A stretch of 64,000 bases of DNA from PALSA-270 sp963770245 (GTDB lineage Bacteria > Acidobacteriota > Terriglobia > Terriglobales > Acidobacteriaceae). Below are positions 8,820 to 16,800 of this stretch, piece by piece. The stretch covers positions 496,001 to 560,000 of the forward strand of contig CAVYOX010000010.1 of assembly GCA_963770245.1 (NCBI GenBank), given 5' to 3'. A program made the translations under genes and the position numbers. The notes beneath the pieces are model-generated. The model was not told the DNA's origin, made no database searches, and saw only the letters and a list, made by a program, of their open reading frames with translations. Every line of letters begins with the position of its first letter. The stretch's first letter is position 1.

Positions 8820-9644
8820 ATGCCCCCAAGTCTGTTGTCGAGAAGGCGCACGCCTGCTCAGCGGCCGAAGGCGCCTGCCGCGCAAGCCGGCGAATCCTCG
8901 CACCGCTTGCTCCGCGTCCAGGAAGAGGAGCGCAAACGCATCAGCCGCGAGCTGCACGATGGACTCGGCCAGGGACTGATGGTCTTACGTCTGCATTTGG
9001 GGACCGGGGCCAGCGGGAGCCACCGCGCCGCATTGCAGTCCAAGATGCAAGAGGCGCTGCGGCTGATCGACTACACCATCGAGGATCTGCGGCGCATTAT
9101 TGGCCGCCTGTCGCCGCGAACTCTCGAGGAACGGGGCTTGCCGGCTGCGGTGCGCAAGGAAGCCCGCGATCTCAGCCGAAATACGGGAATGCGAGCGCAG
9201 CTCGCCATATCGACGGACTTGCGGGCGCTGGGTCAGGAACTCGAAATCGGCCTTTACCGTTCCCTGCAGGAGGCGCTGCACAATATCGCCAAGCATTCCC
9301 GGGCGCACAATTTCCGAATCCACCTGGAGAAAAGCGGCACTTCGGTGAGCTTGGTCGTCGAGGACGATGGCATCGGCTTTTCCGGGAAACGCGACTCCGG
9401 CCACTCGAGCTTTGGCCTGGTGGGCATGCGAGAGAGGATTGCCGCTCTCGGTGGCAGAGTCCGGATCCGCTCCGCCAAGGGAAACGGCACGCGAATCAAA
9501 ATTGTTGTTCCGATGCCGACAGAGCCTGGGCGGCGGCGGGCGGCCGCAGAGCGTCACTTGTCCCCGGCTTTTGAGCACGCGATCGCGGGCCGGGCCGGGT
9601 CCAGCCGGGGGACCGCCCAGCGCCAGCTCGCCACCGTTCACTGA
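8820..9644 (+). CDS. Cytoplasmic sensor histidine kinase, HisKA_3 (NarX/DegS) family
   Basis: Autophosphorylating kinase partner of the response regulator that follows 71 bp later. Residues 27-95 are the HisKA_3 dimerisation/phosphoacceptor domain with the H-box ERKRISRELHDGLGQ (His46). Residues 140-240 are the HATPase domain, with N-box EALHNIAKHS, DDGIGF and the GLVGMRERIAALGG box. There is no membrane helix and no PAS or GAF domain: a 25-residue basic/Pro-rich N-terminus is all that precedes the H-box. The signal must therefore be intracellular or supplied by a partner. A GAGG Shine-Dalgarno before the ATG supports the start. The final ~35 residues are low-complexity and may not be conserved. 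Confidence 0.9.
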   Translation: MPPSLLSRRRTPAQRPKAPAAQAGESSHRLLRVQEEERKRISRELHDGLGQGLMVLRLHLGTGASGSHRAALQSKMQEALRLIDYTIEDLRRIIGRLSPRTLEERGLPAAVRKEARDLSRNTGMRAQLAISTDLRALGQELEIGLYRSLQEALHNIAKHSRAHNFRIHLEKSGTSVSLVVEDDGIGFSGKRDSGHSSFGLVGMRERIAALGGRVRIRSAKGNGTRIKIVVPMPTEPGRRRAAAERHLSPAFEHAIAGRAGSSRGTAQRQLATVH

Positions 9645-9653
9645 AACCCGGTC

Positions 9654-9693
9654 CGTCCTAGGCCGCCGGCCGATCAGTCGGTCGCCGGACGGG
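9654..9693 (+). promoter_or_regulatory. Nested inverted repeats between kinase and regulator genes
   Basis: CCGTCC/GGACGG arms flank an inner CCGA-TCAG-TCGG hairpin. The structure fills most of the 71-bp gap. No U-run follows, so it may tune expression of the regulator or stabilise a processed 3' end; this is inference only. Confidence 0.25.
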
Positions 9694-9715
9694 TGCGCAT
9701 GTTCGTACTCTCAAA

Positions 9716-10369
9716 ATGTCAATCCACTGCATCGTCGTCGATGATCACACCTTGTTCCGCGAAGGGGTGCGCCGCCTGCTGGAAACCGAACCCGACTTCG
9801 CGGTCGTAGGCGAAGCCAGCGATGCCGCCGAGGCCCTGGAAAAAGTTCGCGACCTTCGGCCGCACGTGGTCTTGATGGATATCGGCATGCCGGGAATGTC
9901 CAGTTTCGAGGCTGCCCGCCTCATGCGCCGGCACTGTCCCGAAACCCGCGTCATTTTTCTGACCATGCACGAGGACGAGGAGTATCTGCTGCAATGCCTG
10001 ACGGTGGGCGCAGTCGGCTACGTGCTGAAGGATACGCCGGCCTGCGAACTCATCGATGCCGTCCGCCAAACCCATCAGGGGCACAAATACTTAAGCCCGA
10101 ATTTGGCGAATCGCCTGGGTGAGCCTTCCCGTGTGCCCGCCCGCGCCGTCGGCCACGGGCCTTCCCTAACCCCGCGCGAGCGCGAAGTGGTGCGCATGAT
10201 CGCCGAAGGCAGCTCGGTTCGCCAGATCGCGGGGCGACTCCGTCTGAGCATCAAAACCGTGGAATCCCACAAATTCAACCTCATGCGCAAACTCAACATC
10301 CACAACAAGGCGCAACTGGTCACCTACGCCTTCCAGAAGAAAATCATCAAGGTGCCCTCGGGAACCTAG
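9716..10369 (+). CDS. NarL/FixJ-family response regulator
   Basis: DNA-binding partner of the adjacent kinase. An N-terminal receiver domain (residues 3-118) has acidic-pocket D9-D10, phosphoacceptor Asp55 (LMDIGMPG) and the conserved Lys in LKDTPA near residue 105. A linker and a LuxR-type HTH follow (LTPREREVVRMIAEG ... SIKTVESHKFNLMRKL, about 150-210). The 217 residues are typical. No Shine-Dalgarno is visible before the ATG, so it may depend on readthrough from the kinase gene. Its regulon cannot be told from the sequence. Confidence 0.95.
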   Translation: MSIHCIVVDDHTLFREGVRRLLETEPDFAVVGEASDAAEALEKVRDLRPHVVLMDIGMPGMSSFEAARLMRRHCPETRVIFLTMHEDEEYLLQCLTVGAVGYVLKDTPACELIDAVRQTHQGHKYLSPNLANRLGEPSRVPARAVGHGPSLTPREREVVRMIAEGSSVRQIAGRLRLSIKTVESHKFNLMRKLNIHNKAQLVTYAFQKKIIKVPSGT

Positions 10370-10371
10370 GG

Positions 10372-10390
10372 CCGGCGTCTGGTCCGCCGG
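10372..10390. terminator. Hairpin between convergent genes
   Basis: A perfect 6-bp stem CCGGCG/CGCCGG with a 7-base loop follows immediately after the response-regulator stop. There is no U-run, so it is a weak candidate for a 3'-end structure. Confidence 0.25.
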
Positions 10391-10411
10391 GTTAGGACGG
10401 AGACCACCGCG

Positions 10412-10969
10412 CTAGGGGCGCGGTCCCGCCTTCCGCTCCGCCAGGCGCTGATTGATTTCTTCTGATTTTCCCCGCGGAATGCTCAGCGACTTCCACTCCC
10501 GGAACCGCAAGTGCTTGGCCAAAAATACGATCTGCCCGACGTGATACGCGTAGTGCGCCACTTGCCGGTTCAGCGCCTGCAGCACGCTGTGGGGCTCGCC
10601 GCGAATGGTGACGACGCCCATCAAGTCTTCCGGGCGCAGCGCGTCCACCGCCGCCAGCACCTGCGCCCAGCCCGCCTCCCACCAGCCCATCACCTCCGCT
10701 CGGGTGACGCCCGGGACCATTTCGAACTCCTGATCCCGATGCCGGTCGGGCTTTTCCCCGTCAGTGCTGAGGAAATCGGTAAAGCGGGAGCGCATGTTTC
10801 CCGCCATATGCTTCACCACGACGGCCACCGAATTCGACTCCGGATCAAGCGCGAGGAAGACATCTTGGTCTCTGAGCTGCGCCATCGCTTGCTCCGCCAG
10901 CCGCTTGTGCCCCCGAAACTGGCGTCGAACTTCATCGAGATAATGCGATGCGACCTCGAGAGTTACCAT
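10412..10969 (-). CDS. DinB-superfamily protein (DUF1572-like)
   Basis: Four-helix-bundle protein of the DinB/YfiT superfamily, many of which bind a divalent metal and act as thiol-dependent transferases or have unknown function. Visible family features are the KHMAGNMRSRFTDFL segment (first His, residues 53-67) and the C-terminal AHYAYHVGQIVFLAKHL segment with two further His, giving a His triad suited to metal binding. The 185 residues fit. It is monocistronic or follows the hydantoinase gene 100 bp upstream on the same strand. The substrate is unknown. Confidence 0.85.
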   Translation of the reverse strand: MVTLEVASHYLDEVRRQFRGHKRLAEQAMAQLRDQDVFLALDPESNSVAVVVKHMAGNMRSRFTDFLSTDGEKPDRHRDQEFEMVPGVTRAEVMGWWEAGWAQVLAAVDALRPEDLMGVVTIRGEPHSVLQALNRQVAHYAYHVGQIVFLAKHLRFREWKSLSIPRGKSEEINQRLAERKAGPRP

Positions 10970-11069
10970 AGAGCCTCCCGGCTTTGGAGTTCTCCAGCCG
11001 AAACCCTTCGATTTGCGGGTGGCGCCGAGCGCGAGTCAGCGGCGCCGGTTGATCGGGCGCTGGGGGGAC

Positions 11070-12785
11070 TCAGGCCTTCCCCCACCCTCCCCCGCCCGGC
11101 GTCTCGATCCGAATTCTTTCTCCTGGACGCAATCGGATATTGAACTTGCCCGGTAATTTTTCCACTCGCCCATCGCGCCGGATCACACAAGTTTTCCCCC
11201 GGGCGCCGTCGGCGCCGCCACCCAGCCCCCAGGGGGCGATGGTTCGCCGGTCGGCGAGCACGGTAACTTCCGCCTCCGTCAGCACTTCGATCTCGCGCAC
11301 TATCCCGTCTCCGCCACGATATTTTCCAGCGCCACCGCTCGCTGGCCGCAGAGAGTATCGTCGCACTCGCAAGGGATAGGCATGCTCGAGTGCTTCGGCC
11401 GGTGTATTCAACGAATTCGTCATGTGGGTATGCACGCCGGAGACGCCGGCCTTGGTCGGACGCGCGCCCATGCCGCCAGCAATGGTCTCGTAGTAGGCAA
11501 ATGGCTCCCCCGTCCGCGGATCGAGCCCTCCGATCGTCAGATTGTTCATCGTCCCCGAAGCGGCCGCAGGAATGCGCTCGGGAAGAGCCTTGGCCAGCGC
11601 CCGCAGCAGCACATCGACGATGCGCTGCGAAGTCTCCACATTCCCCCCGGCCACCGCGGCCGGGGGACGCGCGTTCACCACCGTGCCCTCGGCAGCCAAC
11701 ATCCGAATGGGCCGCATCAGACCCGCCGTCGCCGGCACCTCGTCTTGCAACAGGCAGCGAAACACATAAAAGCAGGCCGAGAAGGCGATGGCCTCCACCG
11801 CGTTCACGCTCCCCGCCACCTGCGGATTGCTGCCCGCAAAATCGACGGTGACGACGGGCGGCGGTCCTGCTCTGGGCGCAAGGGAATGGATCGCCGGCGG
11901 GGCCGCCTTAAGAGCTCTTCGGCCTGCATCACGACCCGGAAATCGCCGGGGAACCTCGTGAAACGTCAGCGTCACCGCGATCTTGACGGGCGCGCTGCTG
12001 ATGCCATCATCATCCAGGAAATCCTCGGCCCGGTAAATGCCCCGCGGCACCCGCTCCAGAAACGCCCGCATCATCTCTTCGGAATATTCCAGCAACTCCC
12101 GCGCCGCCCGGCGCACGCGGGCGGCGCCATAGCGCCGGCAGATTTCCCGCAGCCGCTCCACACCGGTATGGCAAGCCGCGATCTGCGCCCCCAAATCGCC
12201 TTCCCGCTCCGCGGGCGTACGCACGTTGTGCAACAGCAGCGCCAGCACATCCTGCGCCATCTTTCCCGCGCGCATGATCCGCACCGGCGGGATGCGCAAC
12301 CCCTCCTGATAAATCTCGCGGCCGAGACCCATCGATCCCGGATAGGCCCCGCCCACATCGGCATGGTGGGCCCGCGCCGCGACATAGAAATCCGCTTTGC
12401 CAAGAGACGGGCGGACGCGCCCGCCGGCTTTACCGGGGTGGCTGCGGGCGGACCGGCCTGCGACGAACACCGGCGCCACCAGGGTAATGTCCGGCAAGTG
12501 TGTGCCCCCGCGAAACGGATCGTTCAGCATCACCACATCTCCCGCGGCCAGTTCGCACGCCGCAATCGCCGCCCGCACCGACATCGGCATCGATCCCAAG
12601 TGCACCGGCATGTGGTCGCCCATGGCAATGACGTCGCCTTCTCGATCGAACACCGCGCAGGAGTAGTCCCTTCGCTCCTTGATGTTTGGCGAAAACGCGG
12701 TGCGGCAGAGCGCCGCCCCCATCTCCTCCGCAATCGAGTGGTAAAGATTTTTGAAGATCTCGAGTTCGATCGGATCGCGCCGCAT
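11070..12785 (-). CDS. Hydantoinase B / 5-oxoprolinase family protein
   Basis: ATP-dependent amidohydrolase beta-type subunit (HyuB/OplahB family). Characteristic segments are the N-terminal RTAFSPNIKERRDYSCAVFD, the DMVMLNDPFRGGTHLPDITL region, RAHHADVGG, and the C-terminal GGGADGARG...PGGGGWG end. The 571 residues are normal. Two short Arg/Pro-rich insertions (around residues 130-150 and 285-310) interrupt otherwise conserved stretches. The alpha partner HyuA, usually adjacent, is absent from the window. The protein may pair with a distant HyuA, so hydantoin, oxoproline or acetone-type substrates cannot be told apart. Confidence 0.9.
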   Translation of the reverse strand: MRRDPIELEIFKNLYHSIAEEMGAALCRTAFSPNIKERRDYSCAVFDREGDVIAMGDHMPVHLGSMPMSVRAAIAACELAAGDVVMLNDPFRGGTHLPDITLVAPVFVAGRSARSHPGKAGGRVRPSLGKADFYVAARAHHADVGGAYPGSMGLGREIYQEGLRIPPVRIMRAGKMAQDVLALLLHNVRTPAEREGDLGAQIAACHTGVERLREICRRYGAARVRRAARELLEYSEEMMRAFLERVPRGIYRAEDFLDDDGISSAPVKIAVTLTFHEVPRRFPGRDAGRRALKAAPPAIHSLAPRAGPPPVVTVDFAGSNPQVAGSVNAVEAIAFSACFYVFRCLLQDEVPATAGLMRPIRMLAAEGTVVNARPPAAVAGGNVETSQRIVDVLLRALAKALPERIPAAASGTMNNLTIGGLDPRTGEPFAYYETIAGGMGARPTKAGVSGVHTHMTNSLNTPAEALEHAYPLRVRRYSLRPASGGAGKYRGGDGIVREIEVLTEAEVTVLADRRTIAPWGLGGGADGARGKTCVIRRDGRVEKLPGKFNIRLRPGERIRIETPGGGGWGKA

Positions 12786-12866
12786 ACGGACCGGAAAAGT
12801 TTACTAGCATTGCGATCGTCCCATCCGCCAGTGGCCTCTGGTGCAACCTCCGCCAGCAGAATTGTG

Positions 12867-12895
12867 TTGACAATGAATGTAATAGACCCCAATAT
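12867..12895 (+). promoter_or_regulatory. Candidate sigma-70 promoter for the 13-codon gene
   Basis: A perfect -35 TTGACA (12867-12872) lies 17 bp before a weak -10 candidate CAATAT (12890-12895). Transcription would start near 12902, about 100 bases before the tiny ORF. Confidence 0.4.
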
Positions 12896-12908
12896 CTTGT
12901 GTTAACAG

Positions 12909-12935
12909 TGATGCCCATCCTACGATTAGGCATCA
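12909..12935 (+). promoter_or_regulatory. Leader hairpin upstream of the 13-codon gene
   Basis: Perfect 7-bp inverted repeat TGATGCC / GGCATCA with a 13-base loop lies in the predicted 5' leader. It could be a stability or regulatory element. Confidence 0.35.
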
Positions 12936-13000
12936 TTCTGCAGCTAGGCCCCGGTTTTAACGGACCCCGCAAGGGAAAAATCGTTCACGGAGGAAACTTC

Positions 13001-13042
13001 ATGCCAGCAAAGAAAAAGGCAAAGAAGAAAAAGAAGCACTAA
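13001..13042 (+). CDS. 13-residue lysine-rich micropeptide MPAKKKAKKKKKH
   Basis: The ORF is ATG to TAA, 13 codons, with eight lysines and a terminal histidine. A strong Shine-Dalgarno (GGAGGA, 12989-12994) sits 6 bases before the ATG. A promoter candidate lies about 105 bp upstream and a strong intrinsic terminator 60 bp downstream, so the unit looks self-contained (about 235 nt). All lysines use AAG or AAA. The product could bind nucleic acid, membrane or polyphosphate by charge alone. Alternatively the ORF could be a leader peptide or serve RNA stability. I recognise no family; the function is unknown. Confidence 0.55.
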   Translation: MPAKKKAKKKKKH

Positions 13043-13101
13043 CCGTCGGCGAGACGTTACTTCGCACAGACCACAAAGTTCTTTCTTGACAGTTGGACAC
13101 T

Positions 13102-13136
13102 GCCTCTCGAGAGAAGCACCTCCCGAGGGGCTTTTT
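13102..13136 (+). terminator. Strong intrinsic terminator after the 13-codon gene
   Basis: A 12-position stem (13102-13113 with 13120-13131; one G-U pair and one mismatch) has a 6-base loop and is followed directly by TTTTT (13132-13136). It falls inside the extended reading frame of the next gene, which argues that the real start of that gene is downstream at 13278. Confidence 0.8.
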
Positions 13137-13190
13137 CCTGCTCCCGACCTTCCCGCCCGGCGCAAAAATGCCTGCGATCGAAAATCGGGG

Positions 13191-13219
13191 TTGTCCCGGA
13201 AGCCGGGTCGTGCTAGAAA
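13191..13219 (+). promoter_or_regulatory. Candidate promoter for the MerR-family gene
   Basis: TTGTCC (13191-13196), a 17-bp spacer, then TAGAAA (13214-13219). It lies downstream of the terminator at 13136 and 59 bp before the MerR ATG. Confidence 0.35.
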
Positions 13220-13277
13220 CGCGAGTGGGGAAATTGCCATTCCGGTTCCGCAGCCGTTCGCGGACCTCCGAAAGCCG

Positions 13278-13664
13278 ATGAGTCCTCGAACCGAAGCCAA
13301 GACCGTTGAAGTTGTAATCCCGGAAAGGCTCTACTTCCGCATCGGCGAAGTGGCACGCCTGTGCCGTCTTCCAGCCTACGTTCTGCGTTTCTGGGAGACC
13401 GAGTTCTCCCAGCTTAAGCCGATCAAGAGCAGCACCGGCCAGCGCATGTATCGCCGCAAGGACGTGGAGAGCGTTCTGCGCATCAAGAAGCTGCTTTACC
13501 AGGAAGGCTTCACGATCGCCGGCGCCCGCCAGCACCTGCGCGCCGAAACCAAGAGCGATAAGAAGCAAACCCCGCTGCCGTTCCCTTCCGCCGCCCCGGC
13601 CAATTTGAACCCCATCCGCCAGGGCCTGCGCGAAATCCTCAGCCTGCTGTCGGCGCGCGCCTGA
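13278..13664 (+). CDS. MerR-family HTH transcriptional regulator
   Basis: Winged-helix MerR domain: RIGEVARLCRLPAYVLRFWE at about residues 18-37, then GQRMYRRKDVESVLRIKKLLYQEGFTIAGAR, the MerR wing. The C-terminus is only ~45 residues, lacks the cysteines of metal sensors, and looks unstructured. This resembles the short MerR-like proteins often found near IHF/HU genes rather than a metal or drug sensor. The frame is open to 13086, but a terminator and a promoter lie inside that extension, so the ATG at 13278 (128 residues) is chosen. Confidence 0.85.
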   Translation: MSPRTEAKTVEVVIPERLYFRIGEVARLCRLPAYVLRFWETEFSQLKPIKSSTGQRMYRRKDVESVLRIKKLLYQEGFTIAGARQHLRAETKSDKKQTPLPFPSAAPANLNPIRQGLREILSLLSARA

Positions 13665-13693
13665 AGCGGCCGTTTCTTGTCGTCCTCCGCCTA

Positions 13694-13732
13694 ATATCTT
13701 GCGACCTATGAGTACCGATATCTTGCGGCCTA
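13694..13732 (+). repeat. Imperfect 15-bp direct repeats upstream of the BON gene
   Basis: ATATCTTGCGACCTA (13694-13708) and ATATCTTGCGGCCTA (13718-13732) differ at one base and start 24 bp apart. They lie about 100-135 bp before the BON-domain gene and could be a paired protein-binding site. Confidence 0.35.
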
Positions 13733-13828
13733 CAAGAACTCCTGTATTGCGGGGTCCCGCTCTTGCCATGTCTTCTGGATGCGCGCAGAATTGCTGCGTT
13801 CGAAAACATTGGAGTGGAGGAGACAACC

Positions 13829-14356
13829 ATGAAAGCCAGCGCTCTTGTTCTGTTGTTCGGGCTCATGACCGTGGGCTGGCAGACCGCCTCGGCCCAGGCA
13901 TCTGTCGAGCGCATTACGAAGGAGGTGCATCACGAATTGGCGCTACTACCCTATTACGGGGTCTTTGATTTCTTGGCCTACAAAGTTTCCGCCGACGGTA
14001 CCGTCACTCTGCTCGGTCAAGTCACTCAGCCTACGCTGAAGTCCGACGCCGAGAACGCCGCCAAGCACGTCGAAGGCGTCGAGCACGTGGACAATCAGAT
14101 CCAGGTGCTTCCGCTCTCGCCCTTGGACGAGCAGATACGCCACGCCGCCTTCCGCGCCATCTACGGCAGCCCGCAGTTGACCAAGTACGCGTGGAAGTCC
14201 GTGCAGTCGATTCACATCATCGTGGCGAACGGTCACATCACGCTCGAGGGCATCGTGGACTCGCAGGCCGACAAAGAAGTCGCGGAAATACGAGCTAAGA
14301 CCGTGCCCAATGTTTTTTCTGTCGATGACCAACTGATCGTGGCGGGAGACAAGTAA
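13829..14356 (+). CDS. Secreted/periplasmic BON-domain protein
   Basis: BON domains are small alpha/beta modules thought to bind phospholipid surfaces in the periplasm. Residues 1-24 form a signal peptide (MKASALVLLFGLMTVGWQTASA). Two BON domains follow, about 26-98 (DGTVTLLGQV...VEGVEHVDNQIQVL) and 100-175 (NGHITLEGIVDSQADKEVAE...VFSVDDQLIV). The start at 13829 is chosen over an upstream in-frame Met because it gives the signal peptide and has GGAGTGGAGGAG before it. A 318-residue paralogue with a membrane anchor lies at 42670-43626. Confidence 0.9.
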   Translation: MKASALVLLFGLMTVGWQTASAQASVERITKEVHHELALLPYYGVFDFLAYKVSADGTVTLLGQVTQPTLKSDAENAAKHVEGVEHVDNQIQVLPLSPLDEQIRHAAFRAIYGSPQLTKYAWKSVQSIHIIVANGHITLEGIVDSQADKEVAEIRAKTVPNVFSVDDQLIVAGDK

Positions 14357-14513
14357 AAGAGGTCGCAGTAGGAACGAATGGTCGGCCCTAGCAGACGATT
14401 TTCGAACTTTTCTGCAGCACGCGGCCCGAAATCAAGGCATATACGCGCCGGGGCTTGAGGCCCAGGATCTCAGCTCAGAAACCACTGACCGGCTCTGCCA
14501 CGGCTTACCCAGC

Positions 14514-15401
14514 TCAGGCCACTTGCTGGGCCTGAGCGGCACGCGATCGGAGGTGCGTGGAGAGATAGATGTGGCCGGTGTCGAACGCTTTTCTGATTGA
14601 ATCCTTCAACAGGCCGATGTCCGTGTGGCGGGGTGCGGTCTCGGCCAGCGCCTCATGTCCTCTGAACTGGCCGTCAATGAAATCCACGATATGGTTGTTA
14701 CCCTCCTCGTCTTCGCCGTCCACTTCGAGTTTCTCAAGACGCTCATCGTCCAGTCGGTCGAGGAGAGCTGCGACCGTGTGCAGGATGGCGTCCTTGGACA
14801 AGTACTGAGATTTCGGAAGGACGCCGACATCAATTCTGACGCGACTTCCCGCCAGCTCTCGGATGAAAGGAGCCAGCCCCTTGAGACTCGACTCCAGATC
14901 GTCAAGGTATTCAACAGTTTGCGGGGATGCGACTGTCAGGACGAACCGCCGCAGCTTTTGCAGTTTCTCCAGACGGGTCATCGCATCTTCGTTCAGAACT
15001 GGCAGGAAGAAGAAAGCAGTGTCCGCAGCCCAGTTGACGAGCCGCGCGAACGCGGCGTGGCTCACATGAGGCGATCGTTGGAACACCGCAATGTTTAATT
15101 CTGAGTCATAAAGAAAGGCGCAGGGCTCTGCCACGCTCTGGTGATCTGAAAGGGTTAGCCGATTAAGCGAGCCTGTCCGCGAATCGCCCGTAGGGGGCAG
15201 ATTTCGCATCCGGTGCCTCGAAACTAGGCCAACCGTCTGGCCGTTTCGAGCTTCTGCATCTGACACGTCGAAATAGAACGCGCCGAAGTCAACGCGGCGC
15301 TTGTCCATTGGCGTGTCAAAGAGTTTTGTTAGGGCGGCCGAAAAATCGGCGCCATTGAGCGCCGAAGGGATGAAGAAATCGTAGCTGAGTTTTGCGGCCA
15401 T
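14514..15401 (-). CDS. Uncharacterised 295-residue protein, DUF6731-like
   Basis: No enzymatic motif is recognised. The layout (an N-terminal 'YDFFIPSA' strand, then RHRMRNLPPTG, then AEPCAFLYDSELNIAVFQR and a helical C-terminus) resembles what I recall of the DUF6731 group, which is scattered among accessory regions. That assignment is tentative. There is no signal peptide or membrane helix, so it is probably cytoplasmic. It lies 220 bp from the tRNA-Pro-derived repeat at 15620, which suggests it came in, or is kept, with accessory DNA. It is transcribed alone. A defence or stress role is possible but unsupported by the sequence. Confidence 0.7.
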   Translation of the reverse strand: MAAKLSYDFFIPSALNGADFSAALTKLFDTPMDKRRVDFGAFYFDVSDAEARNGQTVGLVSRHRMRNLPPTGDSRTGSLNRLTLSDHQSVAEPCAFLYDSELNIAVFQRSPHVSHAAFARLVNWAADTAFFFLPVLNEDAMTRLEKLQKLRRFVLTVASPQTVEYLDDLESSLKGLAPFIRELAGSRVRIDVGVLPKSQYLSKDAILHTVAALLDRLDDERLEKLEVDGEDEEGNNHIVDFIDGQFRGHEALAETAPRHTDIGLLKDSIRKAFDTGHIYLSTHLRSRAAQAQQVA

Positions 15402-16324
15402 ACGTGCACGCTAGCGCATCTCCCTGTGGAATGGCCAGCGCATTGCGCAAGATGTACCAGAACATGCAACGGGACATTGTGGCTGAAAAACCGGGGGGCC
15501 GGCTCTGCGTGAACACGCTCGGCATGACACCATTTTCTTCCGTGCGTCAGCGCCGAGACGGGAGTTCGAAACTGATATATGGGTGTGCTCGTAACCCGCT
15601 GAGTAGTAAGGATTGAGGAATTGGTCGGGACGGGCAGATTTGAACTGCCGACCCCTCGCACCCCAAGCGGTTCTTCGGGTTCAGAATCCGAATGAGCGCT
15701 TTTTCTGCTCTCCGGTTGTGCCGTTTCCCCTCTTTCTTCCCTAGTTGCGTCACAAGAATGTCACAGTGCCCGGCGATTGAAGCTGACGCTTCTCTCGCCA
15801 GCACACCACCATCGGACCGAAGGCATGCGAGTCGGTTTGTATGCCGGAGTCAGCAGGTTGCACGGCCAAAATCCACAGGTGCAGCGATCCGAGCTTCGGG
15901 AGCATGCCGCACGGCGCAGTTGGAAGGTGGTCGGCGAAGTCCATTGACCAAGGCATCAGCGGTGCCCAATGAGCGGCGGCCTGAACTGGATCGGCTCGGG
16001 GCAGAATGCCGCAAGCGCAGAGTCCCGGCAGACGATTTTGCGAACTCTGCACGGCTCAAAAGTCCCGTTCGCAGCTCGAATGCGTTGTCCGCCTGAATTT
16101 GGTTGCAGAGGTGACACACCAAGTCGAAATACCCCTGTCTTTGGCAGTGGCGCAGTTCGAACCGCACCACTACCCTGTCTTTACACGCATTGACCTCCCG
16201 GTTCGTTTGTTGGTGGGTTGGTTTAGGCGCGCCCGGCTCGGCGTGGCGCGGGCAGGAGGAGGGTCTCGGCAAAATATGGGCCACGTAGTGCTGATTGTGA
16301 CGGTTGTGCAGCACCCAGATTAGT
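15402..16324. other. Gene-poor stretch holding a tRNA-Pro fragment
   Basis: Apart from the tRNA fragment at 15620-15669, no reading frame here has a start signal plus recognisable protein features. A segment at 16028-16050 resembles one at 14391-14418 (shared GCAGACGATTTT, then CGAACT and CTGCA). The stretch reads like decayed or junction DNA. Confidence 0.5.
15620..15669 (-). repeat. 3'-half duplicate of tRNA-Pro(GGG); candidate attachment site
   Basis: These 50 bases are identical to 18152-18201. They cover CCA, the acceptor 3' strand, T-arm, variable loop and anticodon stem-loop, but the 5' half is missing, so this is not a functional tRNA. Duplication of a tRNA 3' portion is the usual mark of site-specific integration. 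Confidence 0.85.
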
Positions 16325-16765
16325 TCACTTGACCTGAATTGACTTGATGTAATCGGTAAGATTGGTGGTAAGGTTCTCAGCTTTACGGACGTTCAAATCG
16401 GTCAGGGCGAGGAACAGCGGGCCCCAGGTTGGCATTTCTTTGGAGCCGTGCGCAGGTGCATCAAAGTCGCCATTGATTGCCTTGGAGACCTGGTCGTAAG
16501 GAAACCTGCCGTGATTTCGTTTGGCCAGCACAGTGAGGTCAGGTGGCTGCTTCTTGAGCGCAACCGCCGCCGGACCAGCTCCCTTAGCATCGGCACTGTG
16601 GCAGGAAGCACAGTGTTGCATGAATAACGTCTTGCCGGATGCGATCGACTTGCTGTACATCTCGGCTTTCTTGGAATTTGTCTCCTGGGCAGCAGAAAAG
16701 GAGATTGGTAAAAGCAGCATGGCAATCCCAAGCACAACACCAGTGATTTTGCTCGTTGTCCTCAT
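16325..16765 (-). CDS. Small secreted c-type cytochrome
   Basis: Electron carrier expected in the periplasm. Residues 1-27 form a signal peptide (MRTTSKITGVVLGIAMLLLP...). A single haem site C52-A-S-C55-H56 follows, and a Met in KEMPTWGP is the likely sixth ligand (class I fold). The 146 residues are normal for one haem. The start at 16765 is chosen over an upstream Met because AAGGAG stands 6 bases before it and the signal peptide begins there. It lies inside the tRNA-Pro-bounded segment, divergent from the propeller remnant, with no oxidase genes nearby. Confidence 0.9.
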   Translation of the reverse strand: MRTTSKITGVVLGIAMLLLPISFSAAQETNSKKAEMYSKSIASGKTLFMQHCASCHSADAKGAGPAAVALKKQPPDLTVLAKRNHGRFPYDQVSKAINGDFDAPAHGSKEMPTWGPLFLALTDLNVRKAENLTTNLTDYIKSIQVK

Positions 16766-16800
16766 AGCGGCTCCTTTGTGAGGCAGCCCATTAAACGTCA

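Noticed and set aside
15850..16314. 154-codon minus-strand frame in the accessory stretch
   Set aside because: Low-complexity Arg/Ser/His text with no recognisable fold or start signal; at most a relic.
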